From contig JAMXIF010000032.1 in assembly GCA_028583685.1 (NCBI GenBank), positions 6,931,829-6,995,828 on the forward strand: DNA of 64,000 bases, written 5' to 3'. How positions within the stretch are numbered: position 1 is the first letter of the stretch; each line of letters opens with the position of its first letter. The DNA comes from Petaurus breviceps papuanus. Taxonomy: Eukaryota > Chordata > Mammalia > Diprotodontia > Petauridae. Under the pieces are notes generated by a model that did no database searches, had not been told where the DNA came from, and worked only from the letters and a program-made list of their open reading frames with translations. Both the position numbers and the translations under genes were made by a program. Below, one piece after another: positions 32,366 to 43,785 of this stretch.

Positions 32366-35189
32366 GGGGCAGAAGCAAAATGGCAAAGTAGAAGCAGGAA
32401 TATCCATGAGCTCCCGTACCAACCACCTCCAATACCTGTAAAATATGACTCTAAACAAATTTTAGAGCTACAGAACCCACAAAGTGACAGAGAGAAACAA
32501 ATCTTCCACTAAAGTCAGTCTGGCAGGCTGACAGGAAGGGTCTATTGTACTGAGCTGGAAGCTGAGAAAAGTCCCACACACGGCCCAGACCCAGAGTGGC
32601 CCCGATCAGTAGTCCAAATAGCAGATGTCAGGAGAGTGAATCACCAGCAGCTGTGGCAGTTTCCAGACTTCTCAACCCATAAATGCCAAAGAGAAAGTAA
32701 AAAAAAAAAAAATGGTCAGTGGGGAACTCTGTTGGAACCAGGTAATGGAAGAACATGGTCCAGCCCCTGCCCCTAGGGTGAGAGGTGGTGGAGGCACAGT
32801 GGCTGCAGCTACTGCCCCATGGCTACCCCCTGGAGCCCATGACCTGCAGATCATAGGGGGACCAAGCAACCATTCAGAAATTAATCATTCTTGCTTTGAC
32901 CTGCTTGTATCTGGGTTGCTGTCTTGGGTGGTGCTACTGGGGTGGGAAACACCAGTGAGCCAGAGCTTGTGGTGGCTGTAGAGAGTGTGCCTTCCTGAGA
33001 CCTCTGATAACATTTGCAAAAATGCCACCAATTTGGGACAAAGGTCTCTGTACTCTGGAAGCAAAGTTCTAGCGTGGCAAAGAGCTCAAAAGTCAAGTAA
33101 CTAGCTGGCAAGATGCGCAGGCTGAGGAAGCACAATCAGACCACAGAATCCTCTTTGGAGGCAAAAAGAATCAAAACATGGAACCAGAAAAAGTTAACAA
33201 ATTCAAAACTTCTACATCAAAAGCTTTCAAGAAAAATATGAACTGTTTACAGGCTCAAAAAGGATTTTGAAAATCAAGTAAGAGATGTAGAGGAAAAATT
33301 GGGAAGAGAAATGAAAATGATGCAAGAAAATCATTGAAAGTGAATCAACAGCTTGCTAAAAGAGACCCAAAAAGATACTGATGAAAATAACACTTTAAAA
33401 AATAGTCTAACTCAAATGGCAAAAGAGCTTCAAAAAGCCAATGAGGAGAAGAAAACCTTAAAAAGCTGAATTTTCCAAATGGAAAAGGAATTTCAAAAAC
33501 TCACTGCAGAGAATAATTCCTTCAAAATTAGATTGGAGCAAATGGAAGCTAATGACTTTATGAGAAAACAAGATACCATTAAATACATACAAACAAATGA
33601 AAAAACAGGTCATATGAAATATCTTGTTGGAAAAACCCTGATCTGGAAAATAGATCCAGAAGAGATAACTAAAAAATATTGGTCTACCTGAAAGCCATGA
33701 TCAAAAAAAGAGCCTAGAAATCATCCTTCAAGAAATTCTCAAGGAAAATTGCCCTGATATTCTAGAACCAGAGGACAAAATAGAAATTGAAAGAATTCAC
33801 CAATAAGTTATTGAATAAGATCCCAAAAATAAAACTCCTAGGAATATCATAGGCAAATTCCAAAGCTCCTAGGTCAAGAAGAAAATATTACAAGCTGTCA
33901 GGAAGAAACAATTTGAATATTGTGGAAACACAATCAGGATAACACAGGACCTGGCAGCTTCCACACTGAGGGCTTTGAATATGATATTCTGGAGGTCAAA
34001 GGAGCTAGGATTAAAACCAAGAATCCCCTACCTAGCAAAATTGAGTATAATGTTTTAGAGGAAAATATGGTCATTCAATGAAATAGAGGACTTTCAAGTA
34101 TTCTTAATGAAAAAACCAGAGCTGAACAGAAAATCTGACTTTCAAATACAAGATGTATGAGAAGGTAAACAGGAAAAAGAAATCATAAGGAACTTATGAA
34201 GGTTGAATAATTTACATTCCTCTATGGAAAAATGATAATTGTAACTCATGAGACTTTTCTCAGTAAGAAGATACTTGAAGGGAATATATAGGAGGGTATA
34301 TGTGTGTATAAATACATATGTGAGTGTGCGTATATATGTGTACATGTATACATAGACAGAGGGCACAGGATCAGTTGAATAGGAAGGGATGATATCTAAA
34401 AATAAAATTAAGAGGTGAGAGAGGAATATAATGAGAGAAGGAGAAAGGGAGAAATAGAATAGGATAAATTTTTTCACATAAAAGAGGCAAGAGAAAACTG
34501 TTACAATGGAGGGGAAGAGAAGGAACGTGAAAGGGAATGGGTCAACCTTACTCTCATTGAATTTGTCTTAAGGAGGGAATAACATACACACTTAATTGGG
34601 TATCTTACCCTACAGTAAAGTAGGGGGAAGGGGATAAGAGAAGAGATGACAGAAGGGAGGGCAGATTGGGGGATAGGATAGTTAGAAGCACACACTTTTG
34701 AAAAGGGACAGCATCAAAGTAGAAAATATAATATAAATGAGGGATGGGATAGCATGGACAGGAATATAGTTAGTCCTTCACATTATATCTACTGTGGAAA
34801 TATTTTGTGTAACTACACATTTTCCACCTATATTGGGTTTATTATCTTTCCAGTGGGGGTGGATGAGGAGGGAAAAAGGGAAAGAATTTGGAAATCAAAG
34901 TTTTAAAAACAAATGTTAAAAAAAATTGTTTTTTTACATGCAACTGGGAAATAAGATATACAGGCACTGAGGTATAGAAATCCATCTTGCCCGACTAGAA
35001 AGTTAGAGGGATGATGGCGGATGATGTAAGAGAAAGCAGATTGCGGAAAGGGGTATCCAGTAGGCTTCGGGGAGAGGGGTAGGGGAAAGCTGGGGAGAAA
35101 ATTTGTAACTCAAAATCGTGTGGAAATGAATATTGACAACTAAAAATAAACAAATAACGAACTGAAAATTTTTAAAATTTAAAAAAAAG
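32366..35189 (+). mobile_element. HAL1 (half-L1) element 1, full length
   Basis: 2,824 bp bounded by the perfect 12-bp target duplication AAAATAACACTA (32354-32365 and 35190-35201). The order is 5' UTR beginning GGGGCAGAAGCAAAATGG, ORF1 remnant (33170-34140), then directly a 1-kb purine-rich 3' UTR with a TA/CA microsatellite, a doubled L1-like tail and A-rich end. There is no endonuclease or reverse transcriptase region, so it is not a deleted 5'-truncated L1. It was mobilised in trans by L1. Antisense to GRIN2A. Confidence 0.88.
33170..34140 (+). pseudogene. L1-type ORF1 remnant of HAL1 element 1
   Basis: RNA-binding ORF1 protein remnant. Coiled-coil residues are readable as KLTAENNSFKIRLEQMEAND at 33497 onward. 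Then come an RRM-like part (SLEIILQEILKENCPDI) and the C-terminal domain (FEYCGNTIRITQDLAASTL, LGLKPRIPYLAKL), which matches the L1 ORF1 C-terminal pattern. Several stops and frame shifts interrupt it. Confidence 0.85.
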
Positions 35190-35201
35190 AAAATAACACT
35201 A

Positions 35202-36162
35202 AAAGACTTTGGAACTCTGATTAATGCCTTAACCAAGCATGGCTCCAAAGGTCTGATTCTGAAGGAGGTAGACTATATATATTTTCTGGCATACCTGATG
35301 CGATGCTATATCTTAGTTAATAGGTACTTAGAATATTTCCTAAAAATAGTGATTCGGGGGGGGGTTATTATGAAGAAATAGTTTTATATATATACATATA
35401 TCTTCATATGCATATTTTTATACACATACACATACATGTATATACATGTGTGTATGTGCGTGCATATATATCCATTTGAAAGAGAATCAATAACGCATTT
35501 TAAAAATAGTAGCTAGGGTCAGAAAATGAAGTCTTAAGATTAGAAACCAAAGTACCCTGGCACCTCTCATTCTATATTTCCATAGGTGAGGGAAAATGAC
35601 AAATTTTAAGTGACAGAAGAGAGAAGTCTGTTTGAAACTGAAATTGACATTCATCTCACAATGTAAATAGAGCTGCACACACCAATTCACTTGAGTCCCT
35701 TGATGGTCTATCACAGCAAAGATTCAGGGCAAAGAGTTCTTTCTTCTCAGACATTAAGAGAAATGCCTGCTACCAATTAAGCAAGAAATTGACAAGAGAA
35801 ACCTTTGAGCCTAGCCATTCAATATCATGAAAAATTCAGCACCCAGATCAATGGAAATTCATTTATAACTTTTGTATGATAGAGAACAGCTCTCAGGTGA
35901 GCTTTTTTCAAAGCTGAGCTATGGGCTATAGAAAACAGTTTTTTTTTTTTTTTTACTGGACCTCCCCTAGGAGAAGGAACCAGAATGTGCTGTCCCTGCC
36001 TTCCTTTATCAGGATGAGTAGACACATAATCACCCTAAGGGTTTCTGTTCCCTTACCAATTTCCTCTAATATGAACTCTTCACAATGTAGTGTAACCTGG
36101 ATCCCAATATCAGGAAAACATGTTTTTCTATAGCTTTGATTTTTTTTTTACATTTCATTAGA
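35202..36162. other. Unassigned; TA/CA-rich microsatellite inside
   Basis: 35380-35475 is an impure (TA)/(CA) tract. A T-run lies at 35939-35955. No gene or repeat family recognised otherwise. Confidence 0.45.
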
Positions 36163-36355
36163 ACAGGGCCTCCTAATCTGGGATCTATGAACTTTAAAAT
36201 ATATATTTTTGATAATTTTTTCAACATAATTGGTTTTCTTCATAGTCTTATATAGTTTGATTTATGCTTTTAAAAACTTTATCCTAAGAATACGTCTATA
36301 GACTTCACCAGATTGTCAAAGGGGTCCATGACACAAATGTTTAGGAATCCTGCCA
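36163..36355 (+). mobile_element. hAT-like short DNA transposon
   Basis: Most complete copy of the small family: GGGCCTCCTAATCTGGGATCTATGAAC left, CAACATAATTGGTTTTCTTC middle, GACTTCACCAGATTGTCAAAG and GGGGTCCATGACACAAATG, ending in TTTAGGAATCCTG. Confidence 0.65.
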
Positions 36356-36869
36356 TTAAAATAATAAATATTGAAATTTTGTAATCGCATAGGCTTGAAA
36401 ATACCTAACTTTTTGTTTAAATCTAGTATAAAACATCTTTATATTTCCCTGAATTTTTACTGGGGAAGAAACAAGATCTTTTCTTTGAAGTAGGAGTGAT
36501 TTTTATTCAATTTGACTTGCATTGCATGGATACCTTTCAACAACCAGGCAATTTTATTCCTAATAGCTTCCTCTGGAAATGGTATTATCTCATTTAGTAC
36601 ACTAGGATTACCGTCATCTAGGCCTGTGGACAACCTTGGAAGCTGTAGATGAACTGTTTTAAATTTGATAATGGGTAACTGATAAATTAAATCCATGTTT
36701 CAGATATCCCATTCGAGGACCCTGGACTGTAAGTGACAAAGCTTCAGTAACAGACTGGATATTTCTTGATCCACTTCCACCTTGTTTCCTCACACGATTA
36801 AAATCACAGGGTGACCATCACTTAAGGAAAGTAATGAGGATTCTGGGGGAATAGAACCTCTTACTGAGT
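36356..36869. other. Unassigned intronic sequence
   Basis: No recognised repeat. A 79-codon minus-strand frame at 36457-36696 is unsupported. Confidence 0.4.
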
Positions 36870-37045
36870 ATTTAATTTTAGACCTGGAAGAGACTTTAGA
36901 TGTATTCTAATCCAAACTTTTCATTTTTAGATGAGGTAGTCAAGGCCTAGAAAAGTCAAACGACTTGTCCAGGGTCACTCAGGCAAAACCAAGATTCAAA
37001 CTCATGTCCTTTGACTCTGAATCCAGCTGTATCCTATATAATACT
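36870..37045 (-). repeat. Ther-type SINE
   Basis: Tail TTTTAGACCTGGAAGAGACTT, core TTTTTAGATGAGGTAGTCAAGG, CTTGTCCAGGGTCACTCAG and head CTCATGTCCTTTGACTCTG. Confidence 0.75.
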
Positions 37046-37202
37046 AATATTCTGGAGATAGCAGACATATTGGGGCATCAGTTTTTAATCTTCCTTGAGT
37101 CATAGATCCCTTCAGAACTTTAGTGAAACACATAGATCCCTTATCAGAATGTTTTTGAATGCATGATATATACACAAACACATATATGTGTATATATATA
37201 TT

Positions 37203-37234
<32 letters not shown>

Positions 37235-38349
37235 GGATTACAAAGAAAACCAAAATATGTTATAAGAATAGATTTTTTTTGTTTTTTCCCTTTATTTCTG
37301 TTCTATTTATTTCTATTTTCTTTCTTTCTTCATTTTTAGTTTCAGTTTTCAACATCCATTTCCACAAGATTTTGAGTTCCAAATCTTCTCCCCATTTCAC
37401 TCCTACTCCCCCACCCCAATATGGCAAACATACTAATTACCCCTTCAACCATGCTGCCTTTATTCTTTCCCTCCTTATACTCCCCCTAACTATTTCTCCC
37501 TTTTCTTGTAGGACAAGATGGATTTTTATACCCCATTGCCTGTATATCTTACTTTCCAGTTTCATGTAAAAACAATTTTTTAACATTTGTTTTTAAAACT
37601 TTGAGTTCCAGATTCTCTCCTCCACACACACCCACTGAAAAGACAAGCAATTCAATATAGGTTATACAGGTGTTTTTATGTAAAACATTTACATAGTAGT
37701 CATATTATGAAACACTCACTATATTTCTCTCCATCCTATTCCATTCCCCATTTATTCTGTTTTCTCCTTTGACCCTGTCCCTTTTCAAAAGTGTTTACTT
37801 CGAACTACCCCCTCTCCCAATCTGCCCTCCCTTCTATCATTCCCCCTCTTGTCCTCTTCCCCCCTACTTTCTTGTAGGGAGAGATACATAACTGAGTGTG
37901 TATGTTATTCCCTCCTTAAGCCAAAGCCATCAAGAGTAAGGTTGACTCATTCCCTTTCACCTCCCTGCTCTTCCCCTCCATCGTTACAACTTTCTCTTGC
38001 CTCTTTCATGTGAGATAATTTACCCTATTCTATCATTCCCTTTCTCCCACTATATTCCTCTCTCATTTCTTAATATTATTTTTTAAATATCTTCCCTTCA
38101 TATTCAACTCATCTTGTGCCCTCTGTCTATGTATATATATATATATATATACACAAACATACACATACATACATATATACATATATGCATATATGCATGT
38201 CTGTATGTGTGTGTATTCCTTTCAACTATCCTAACATTGAGAAAAGTCTCATGAGTTGCAAATCTTTCCATGTAGGAATGTAAACAGTACAACATAAATT
38301 TCTTATGATTTCTCTTTCCTGTTTACCTTTTCATGATTCTCTTGATTCT

Positions 38350-38560
38350 TATATTTGAAAGTCAAATTTTATGTTCAACTCTGGTCTTCTCATCAAGAAT
38401 GCCTGAATGGGAAACTAGGTGGCACAGTAAATAGAGCGCTGGCCCTGGAGTCAGGAGACCTGAGTTCAAATGCCACCTAAGACACTTAACACTTAATAGC
38501 TGTGTGACCTTAGGGAAGACATTCAACCCTAATTGCCTGCCTTCTCCCTACAAATATACA

Positions 38561-38596
<36 letters not shown>

Positions 38597-39650
38597 TATG
38601 ATTTTTAAAATAACAAACAAAAAAGAGTGCTTGAAAGTCCTTTATTTCATTGAATTTCCATATTTTCTCCTGAAGTATTATACTTAGTTTTGCTGGGTAG
38701 GTGATTCTCAGTTTTAATCCTAGTTCCTTTGATCTATGTAATATCATATTCCAAGCCCTTTCATTCCTTAATGAAGAGGCTGATAGATCTTGTGTTATCC
38801 TGATTGTATTTCCACAATACTCAAATTGTTCTTTCCTGACTAATTGTAATATTTTCTACTGGACATGGGGACTCTGAAATTTGGTTATAATATTCCTAAG
38901 AGTTTTCTTTTTGGGATCTTTTTCAAGAGGTGTTTGGTGAATTTTTTTGATTTCTATTTTAACCTCTGGTTCTAGAATATCAGGGCAGTTTTCATTAATA
39001 ATTTATTGAAAGATGATGTCTAGGCTCTGTTTTTTGATCGTGGCTTTCAGGTGGTCCAATAATTTTAAACTTATATCTTCTGGATCTATTGTCCAAGTCA
39101 GTTAATTTTCAAATGAGATATATTACGTTGTCTTCAATTTTTTTCTTTGGGATCTGTTTTATAATGTCTTGATGTCTCATAAAGTCATTAGCTTCCATGT
39201 TCTCCATTCTAATTTTGAAGGAATTATTTTCTTCAGTGAGCTTTTGGACTCCCTTTTTCATTTGGTCAGTTCTGCTTTTTAAGGGATTCTTCTCCTCATT
39301 GGCTTTTTGGACCTTTTTTGCCAATTAAGTTTGTCTATTTTAAGATGTTATTTTCTTCAGTATTTTTTGGGTCTCCTTCAGCAAGCTGTTGACTCATTTT
39401 TCATGATTTTCTTGCATCACTCTCATTTTTCTTCCTAATTTTTCCTCTATTTCTCTTACTTGATTTTCAAAATCCTGTTTAAGCTCCTCCATGTTCTGCA
39501 ACCAATTCATATTTTTCTTGGAGGCTTTTGATGCAGGAATTTTGACTTTGTTGTCTTCTTCTAGTTCTATGTTTTGACCTTTTTTGTCACCAAAGAAAGA
39601 TTCTAAAGTCTGCTTTCTCTTCTTTTGTTTGCTAATTTTCCCAGCCAATT
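38350..39650 (-). pseudogene. L1-type ORF1 remnant of HAL1 element 2
   Basis: The N-terminus reads KRKQTLESFFGDKKGQ, followed by a basic segment and a coiled coil (EELKQDFENQVREIEEKLGR, LTEENNSFKIRMENMEAND) and the RRM and C-terminal domain towards 38350. A SINE sits near the C-terminal end and the frame is interrupted more than once. The coiled coil is the family's trimerisation region. Confidence 0.8.
38408..38622 (+). repeat. MAR1-like SINE with target-site duplication
   Basis: ACTAGGTGGCACAGTAAATAG, GAGTTCAAATGCCACC, TTAATAGCTGTGTGACCTTAG and CCCTAATTGCC, then an expanded (TACA)n/(TA)n tail. AAGAATGCCTGAA (38395-38407) and AAGAGTGCTTGAA (38623-38635) are the diverged target copies inside HAL1. 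Confidence 0.85.
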
Positions 39651-40509
39651 ATTTGACTTTTGAGCTCTTTGCCATGGTAGAACTCTGCTTTCAGAATGGA
39701 GAGAGTGCTGTGTCCCAAATTTCTGGGGTTTTGTGCAGCTGTCGTAAGAACTTCTTCTAGGCACATGCCTCAGAACTGTGAGGAGGACTTCCCCTCTACA
39801 GCCACCACAAGCTCTGCCATATCAGTGCTCATCCTCACCCCAGGACTGCCACCCAAGATTGTGACCCAGGTCCAAGCAGGGCAAAGCAAGCAAATTCTGC
39901 CTCAGCGTCATCAAGGAAATTCCTGCAATTGTCTTCTGATCAGCTGCTTGGTCCTCCTGCCATCTATGGGCCTGGAGCTCTAGAAGCAGTGTTGCTGCCA
40001 CTGTTTTTGGTGCTGTTGTTGCCACAGCAGCCACTGCCACTTCCACTACCGTAGGGGCAGGAGCTGAACTTCCCTCTTCCCTCACCCTGGTGCAACAGGG
40101 TTTCCCCATTGGCCTTTTACTTTTTCTTTGGTGTTTGTGGGTTGAGAAGTCTGGAAACTGCTACAGCTGCCAGTGATTCAGTCCCCTGACACCTTTGAAG
40201 CCTGCTCTGTGCCTCTGGTCTGTGCTGGCATGACCCACATGGGACTGCACTCTGCTCTCTGCCTGGTGCAATAGACTCTTCCTTTAGACTTGCCAGGCTG
40301 GCTTCTGCTGGAAATGTATTTCACTCTGTCATTTTGTGGGTTCTATAGCTCTAAAATGTGTTTAGAGTCATGTTTTACAGGTAGTGGAGGTGATTGGAAG
40401 GATGAGCTCAAGCAAGTTCCTGCTTTTGCTCTGACATTTTCTCTGCCCCCTCCCCCCAAGTAGATAATTTTTATAATAAATTCATAATACCCGGGTAAAA
40501 TACTTCTAG

Positions 40510-40705
40510 CTTTATAGACTTAGGCTTATAAAGTTAGAGCCAAAAGGGACCTTAGAGGTCATCATTTCTAACCCGATCATTTTTCTAAATTAAGAAATTT
40601 AGGCCCTGATAGGATAAGTTACTTGCCCCAGGTCCTTCAGGTAGCAAGTGAAAGAAAGCTGGGTTTCAAAGCTAGCTCTTCTGACTTCAGCATTCTCTCC
40701 ACTGA
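40510..40705 (-). repeat. Ther-type SINE
   Basis: AAAGTTAGAGCCAAAAGGGACC tail, AGTTACTTGCCCCAGGTCC core and GGGTTTCAAAGCTAGCTC head. A shorter fragment of the same kind (TGCCCCAGGTCACACACC) follows at 40715-40810. Confidence 0.75.
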
Positions 40706-40810
40706 AGATTATCTAGTATAACGTTGCATTTTACAAAGAAGTGATGGGATCTGCCCCAGGTCACACACCTTATCAAATCTACAGACTCCCCATCTAGGGT
40801 TTGAATAGTT

Positions 40811-41029
40811 ACAGTATTTTCTTTCTGTTCCCCTGAGAGCATATAGTCAATCTTGGTCATTGCCAGATGTCCTAGATGAGATGCCTATGGCAAAAGAACA
40901 ATAATAATCTCTGTCTCAAGAAGCTCTCATGCCAATTTCACCTCTTACACAGGAATAAAGTATCATTTCATCATTCTGTCCCCTTCTAGATGTCACACAC
41001 ATATACACAAACATACATATGTCTATCCA
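40811..41029. other. Unassigned intronic sequence
   Basis: No recognised feature. Confidence 0.4.
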
Positions 41030-41070
41030 TCCATCTATCCATCATCTATCTATCTATCTCTCTATCTATC

Positions 41071-41137
<67 letters not shown>

Positions 41138-41175
41138 CATTGATCCATCTACTTATCTATTTATCTATCATCTAT
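41030..41175. repeat. (ATCT)n tetranucleotide microsatellite
   Basis: About 36 units, mostly perfect, with ATC, CTCT and CCAT interruptions. The long 83-codon frame here is a repeat artefact. Confidence 0.95.
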
Positions 41176-41177
41176 CT

Positions 41178-41425
41178 TGCAAAGTGTAGAACTGAACCTG
41201 AAATCAGAAGACCTGAATTCAAATCAACCCTCACACATTAATTTACTAATTAATTGTGTAATCCCTGAAAAAGTCATAATCACTATCTGCCTCAGTTTCC
41301 TCATCTATTCAATGGGTATAATAATAGCAACTACTTTCCAGGATTTTGTGAGAATAAAATGAGATAGTATTTCTAAAGCACTTTGCAAATCTTAAAGCGA
41401 TCTAACTGTACAACAAAATTATCAT
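41178..41425 (+). repeat. MIR SINE, near full length
   Basis: GAACCTGAAATCAGAAGACC, GAATTCAAATCAACCC, TGCCTCAGTTTCCTCATC, AATAATAGCAACTACTTTCC and TTTCTAAAGCACTTTGCAAATC in sense order. Confidence 0.8.
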
Positions 41426-42129
41426 AAAAAGGAAGTATTATGATACATCTTTAAAAATGTTGGGTACCCGAGATCCCTGAATTTTAGTATATGGTTCAGG
41501 CAGAAATGCTCAGTTTACAACACAACCTATCTGCAAAAGAGATACCCAGAGGGCACTATTTCTCATGATTTCACATTGAATCTTAAATCTATTTCTCCTA
41601 TTTTCTTTTCAGGTTTGTCATCTGGAGATTGGAGTCAGTTGCCAATATTTATTCATGTATGCCTCACTTGAAGCAATAAACTCACTCTTGAAACCTATCT
41701 ATGAATTGATTTTGGAAAATCAAGTCTTATTTTCACATGGATTTATGTTATAATTTAGGAAAATCTTTACTTTTATTTCAGATTGATTTTCAGTTGACAT
41801 TTGACTCCCTTCCAATGTCAGTTTCAAACGCCTGCACCTAGGCACTTACATAAGTAGTTGCAAATCCATGACAAGTGTCTAGATGTCTATAAACAATCAC
41901 TTAGCTGTGCCACAATGAAGGCTACTATTCCTTAAAAAGTGGTCTGTACTTAGTAGCAGCTTAATAAATATTCACTGGTGGATAGATAGTTCCTTTACCC
42001 ATTTTTTTTATAAAATGAAGACACTAGACAACAGAATCAAGATTCTAAAACATCTTGACAGGTGAGAAAACTGGGGCAAATCTAACTTAACATGGATGAA
42101 TGTAGTCTTATTTCTAATTTAAAAAATAA
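41426..42129. other. Mostly unassigned
   Basis: A LINE2 terminus fragment (CTTAGTAGCAGCTTAATAAATATTCAC) lies at about 41948-41982. No other recognised repeat. Confidence 0.4.
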
Positions 42130-42395
42130 ATAAAAGATAAGGCAGGGGAAGTCATGTGTGGCTAGAGAGTAGTTCATCTGAAAAAGATCTGATATTTTTA
42201 GTCAATGGAGAGCTCAAGATGAATCCACTGTGATATTATAGACAAGGAAGTCAACAATATCTTAGACTACATTCAAAGGGATCTAATAGACACTAGGAAG
42301 AAGGCAATGATAATTCTGTCACACTACTCTTGTTAAACTCCCTCTGGAACATTTATTATCTTTGCTTCTGGGTGCAACATTTTAGGAAGGATATA
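42130..42395 (+). repeat. CR1/L3-type LINE fragment
   Basis: GAGTAGTTCATCTGAAAAAGATCTGATA, CAATGGAGAGCTCAAGATGAATC and TGCTTCTGGGTGCAACATTTTAGG follow the L3 3' coding order. Confidence 0.65.
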
Positions 42396-42419
42396 GCTCT
42401 CTATTCCATTACTTCTCAT

Positions 42420-42930
42420 CTTGCCTGAGAATTTTCTTGTTCAATCATGTTCTATCTCTAATCTTCAACATCTTTTTCCACTTTATCCTTCCATGCTTCC
42501 CACAAACACATTCAGATATCCTCCACTATAAAAAAAAACCTAGCTTCCCCTTAAATTATTATGACCACCAAACTAGAAAAAAAAAGCTGTTTGTATTTAT
42601 TGTTTCTATTTCTTCATATCACACTCCTTAATCCATTACAATCTGGCTTCCAACAACACCACTTGACTAAAGCTTCTCTCTCCAAGGTTGTAATCATTCA
42701 CTTAATTCCTAAGTTCATTAGCCTTTTCTCAGTATTCACCCTTCTTGAGCTTTCTGCTGCATTTGACATTGTTAGCCACGTACCTTCTAGATCCTCTCTC
42801 ATGGCATTCATGGCATTCTCTCTCCAAGTTCTTCACTTACACCACTGATTCCCTGCCCCATCCCCTTCTCAGGCTTTTTTTTTCTGGATCATCATCTATC
42901 TCCCACCTGTTATAAAACAGACTATAATCC
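42420..42930 (+). repeat. LINE2 reverse transcriptase fragment
   Basis: Sense LINE2 RT: the frame at 42561-42848 reads LNPLQSGFQQHHLTKASLSK and LLELSAAFDIVSHV, the block before and around the AFDxVxH motif. No catalytic YADD block remains. Confidence 0.75.
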
Positions 42931-42949
42931 AGGCCTTCTCTTTATACTA

Positions 42950-43135
42950 GTGGTTCTTAAACTATTTTTAATTGCTCCCACAGTATTATTTTTTGCCATA
43001 AAGGATCATAATGCACAGAATGTTTTAAATGGGAAACCCAACAAGAAAGTCAGGAGACTATATATATATATATATATATGTAAAGTCAAAAATATATTTT
43101 TATACAATTCACAGAACACCTAGATAATCATAGTC
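42950..43135. other. Possible hAT fragment and (TA)n
   Basis: GTGGTTCTTAAACTATTTTTAATTG resembles a hAT left end. A (TA)n tract lies at 43061-43079. Low confidence. Confidence 0.35.
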
Positions 43136-43149
43136 CTTGATTGTACTGG

Positions 43150-43377
43150 GACACTTCTCTCTGTTTTTGTATCTCTCTGTCTCCATCTCTGCATCTTTTT
43201 CTGTGTTTCTATCTCTCTGTGACTCTGTCTGTCTGTCTGTCTCTGTCTCTGTCTGTCTGTCTCTCTTTCTCTCTCTCTTGTCTATCTCTTGGTCTTTATG
43301 TATGTGTGTCTGTGTGTTTCTCTGTTTCTATCTCTCTATGTGTCTTTCTCTGTCTCTGTCTCTGCCTCTCCCTCACT
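43150..43377. repeat. (TCTG)/(TC) low-complexity tract
   Basis: Impure TC, TCTG and TG units over about 230 bp. Two overlapping frames here are repeat artefacts. Confidence 0.9.
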
Positions 43378-43504
43378 AAATATTTACCAACACATCCCTG
43401 GTTCCAAATGACTGAAATAAAAGCAAAAAAAGGTAGAAGGCATAAAAAGGAAAGTTTAGCATAGATTTAAAGGTAAAAATCCTAAAAATAAGGCCTACCC
43501 AAAA

Positions 43505-43570
43505 GGAGATGATGACGATGATGATGATGATGATGATTTGGTGGTGGTGGTGGGGGTGGTATTGGCGGTG
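43505..43570. repeat. (GAT)n/(GGT)n trinucleotide tract
   Basis: GATGATGATGATGATGATG followed by GGTGGTGGTGGGGGTGG, purine/thymine-biased. Confidence 0.85.
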
Positions 43571-43589
43571 ATAGTTATGTCTACTTCAG

Positions 43590-43680
43590 AGGTTAAGGTT
43601 ATTCTTTGCTGGAGTTCTTCAAGAAAAGGAACACAATGGATATCTTGTAGAAGGAATTCTGGTTCAGTTATCAATGGGAC
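43590..43680 (+). repeat. CR1/L3-type LINE 3' fragment
   Basis: GCTGGAGTTCTTCAAGAAAAGG and TCTTGTAGAAGGAATTCTGGTTC match the region just upstream of the L3 3' end. Confidence 0.5.
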
Positions 43681-43785
43681 CTCTTGAGAACTGAGACTAT
43701 CTTTTACCTTTCTTTGTATCTCCAGAATTTAGCACAATGCCTGACATCATACACATTTAATAAATATTTATGGATTGATTATAGA
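43681..43785 (+). repeat. LINE2 3' end
   Basis: TTTGTATCTCCAGAATTTAGCACAATGCCTG and ACATTTAATAAATATTTATGGATTGATT. Confidence 0.75.

Larger units (their letters stand above)
37274..40457 (-). mobile_element. HAL1 (half-L1) element 2, full length
   Basis: 3,184 bp including a 215-bp SINE. The 5' end (GGGGGCAGAGAAAATGTCAG) lies at 40457. The 3' end is a poly-T at 37274. Imperfect target copies AAGAATAGAT (37264-37273) and AAGTAGAT (40458-40465) flank it. It has the same order as element 1: GC-rich 5' UTR, ORF1 remnant, 3' UTR with microsatellite and doubled tail. Same strand as GRIN2A. Confidence 0.85.
37079..40507 (-). mobile_element. hAT-like short DNA transposon split by HAL1
   Basis: Left piece 37079-37273 (CAGTTTTTAATCTTCC, TTGAGTCATAGATCCC, GGATTACAAAGAAAACC) has a (TA)n tract grown inside at 37176-37234. 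The right piece 40466-40507 (AATTTTTATAATAAATTCATAATACCCGGG) continues the same consensus after the HAL1 element. Confidence 0.6.
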
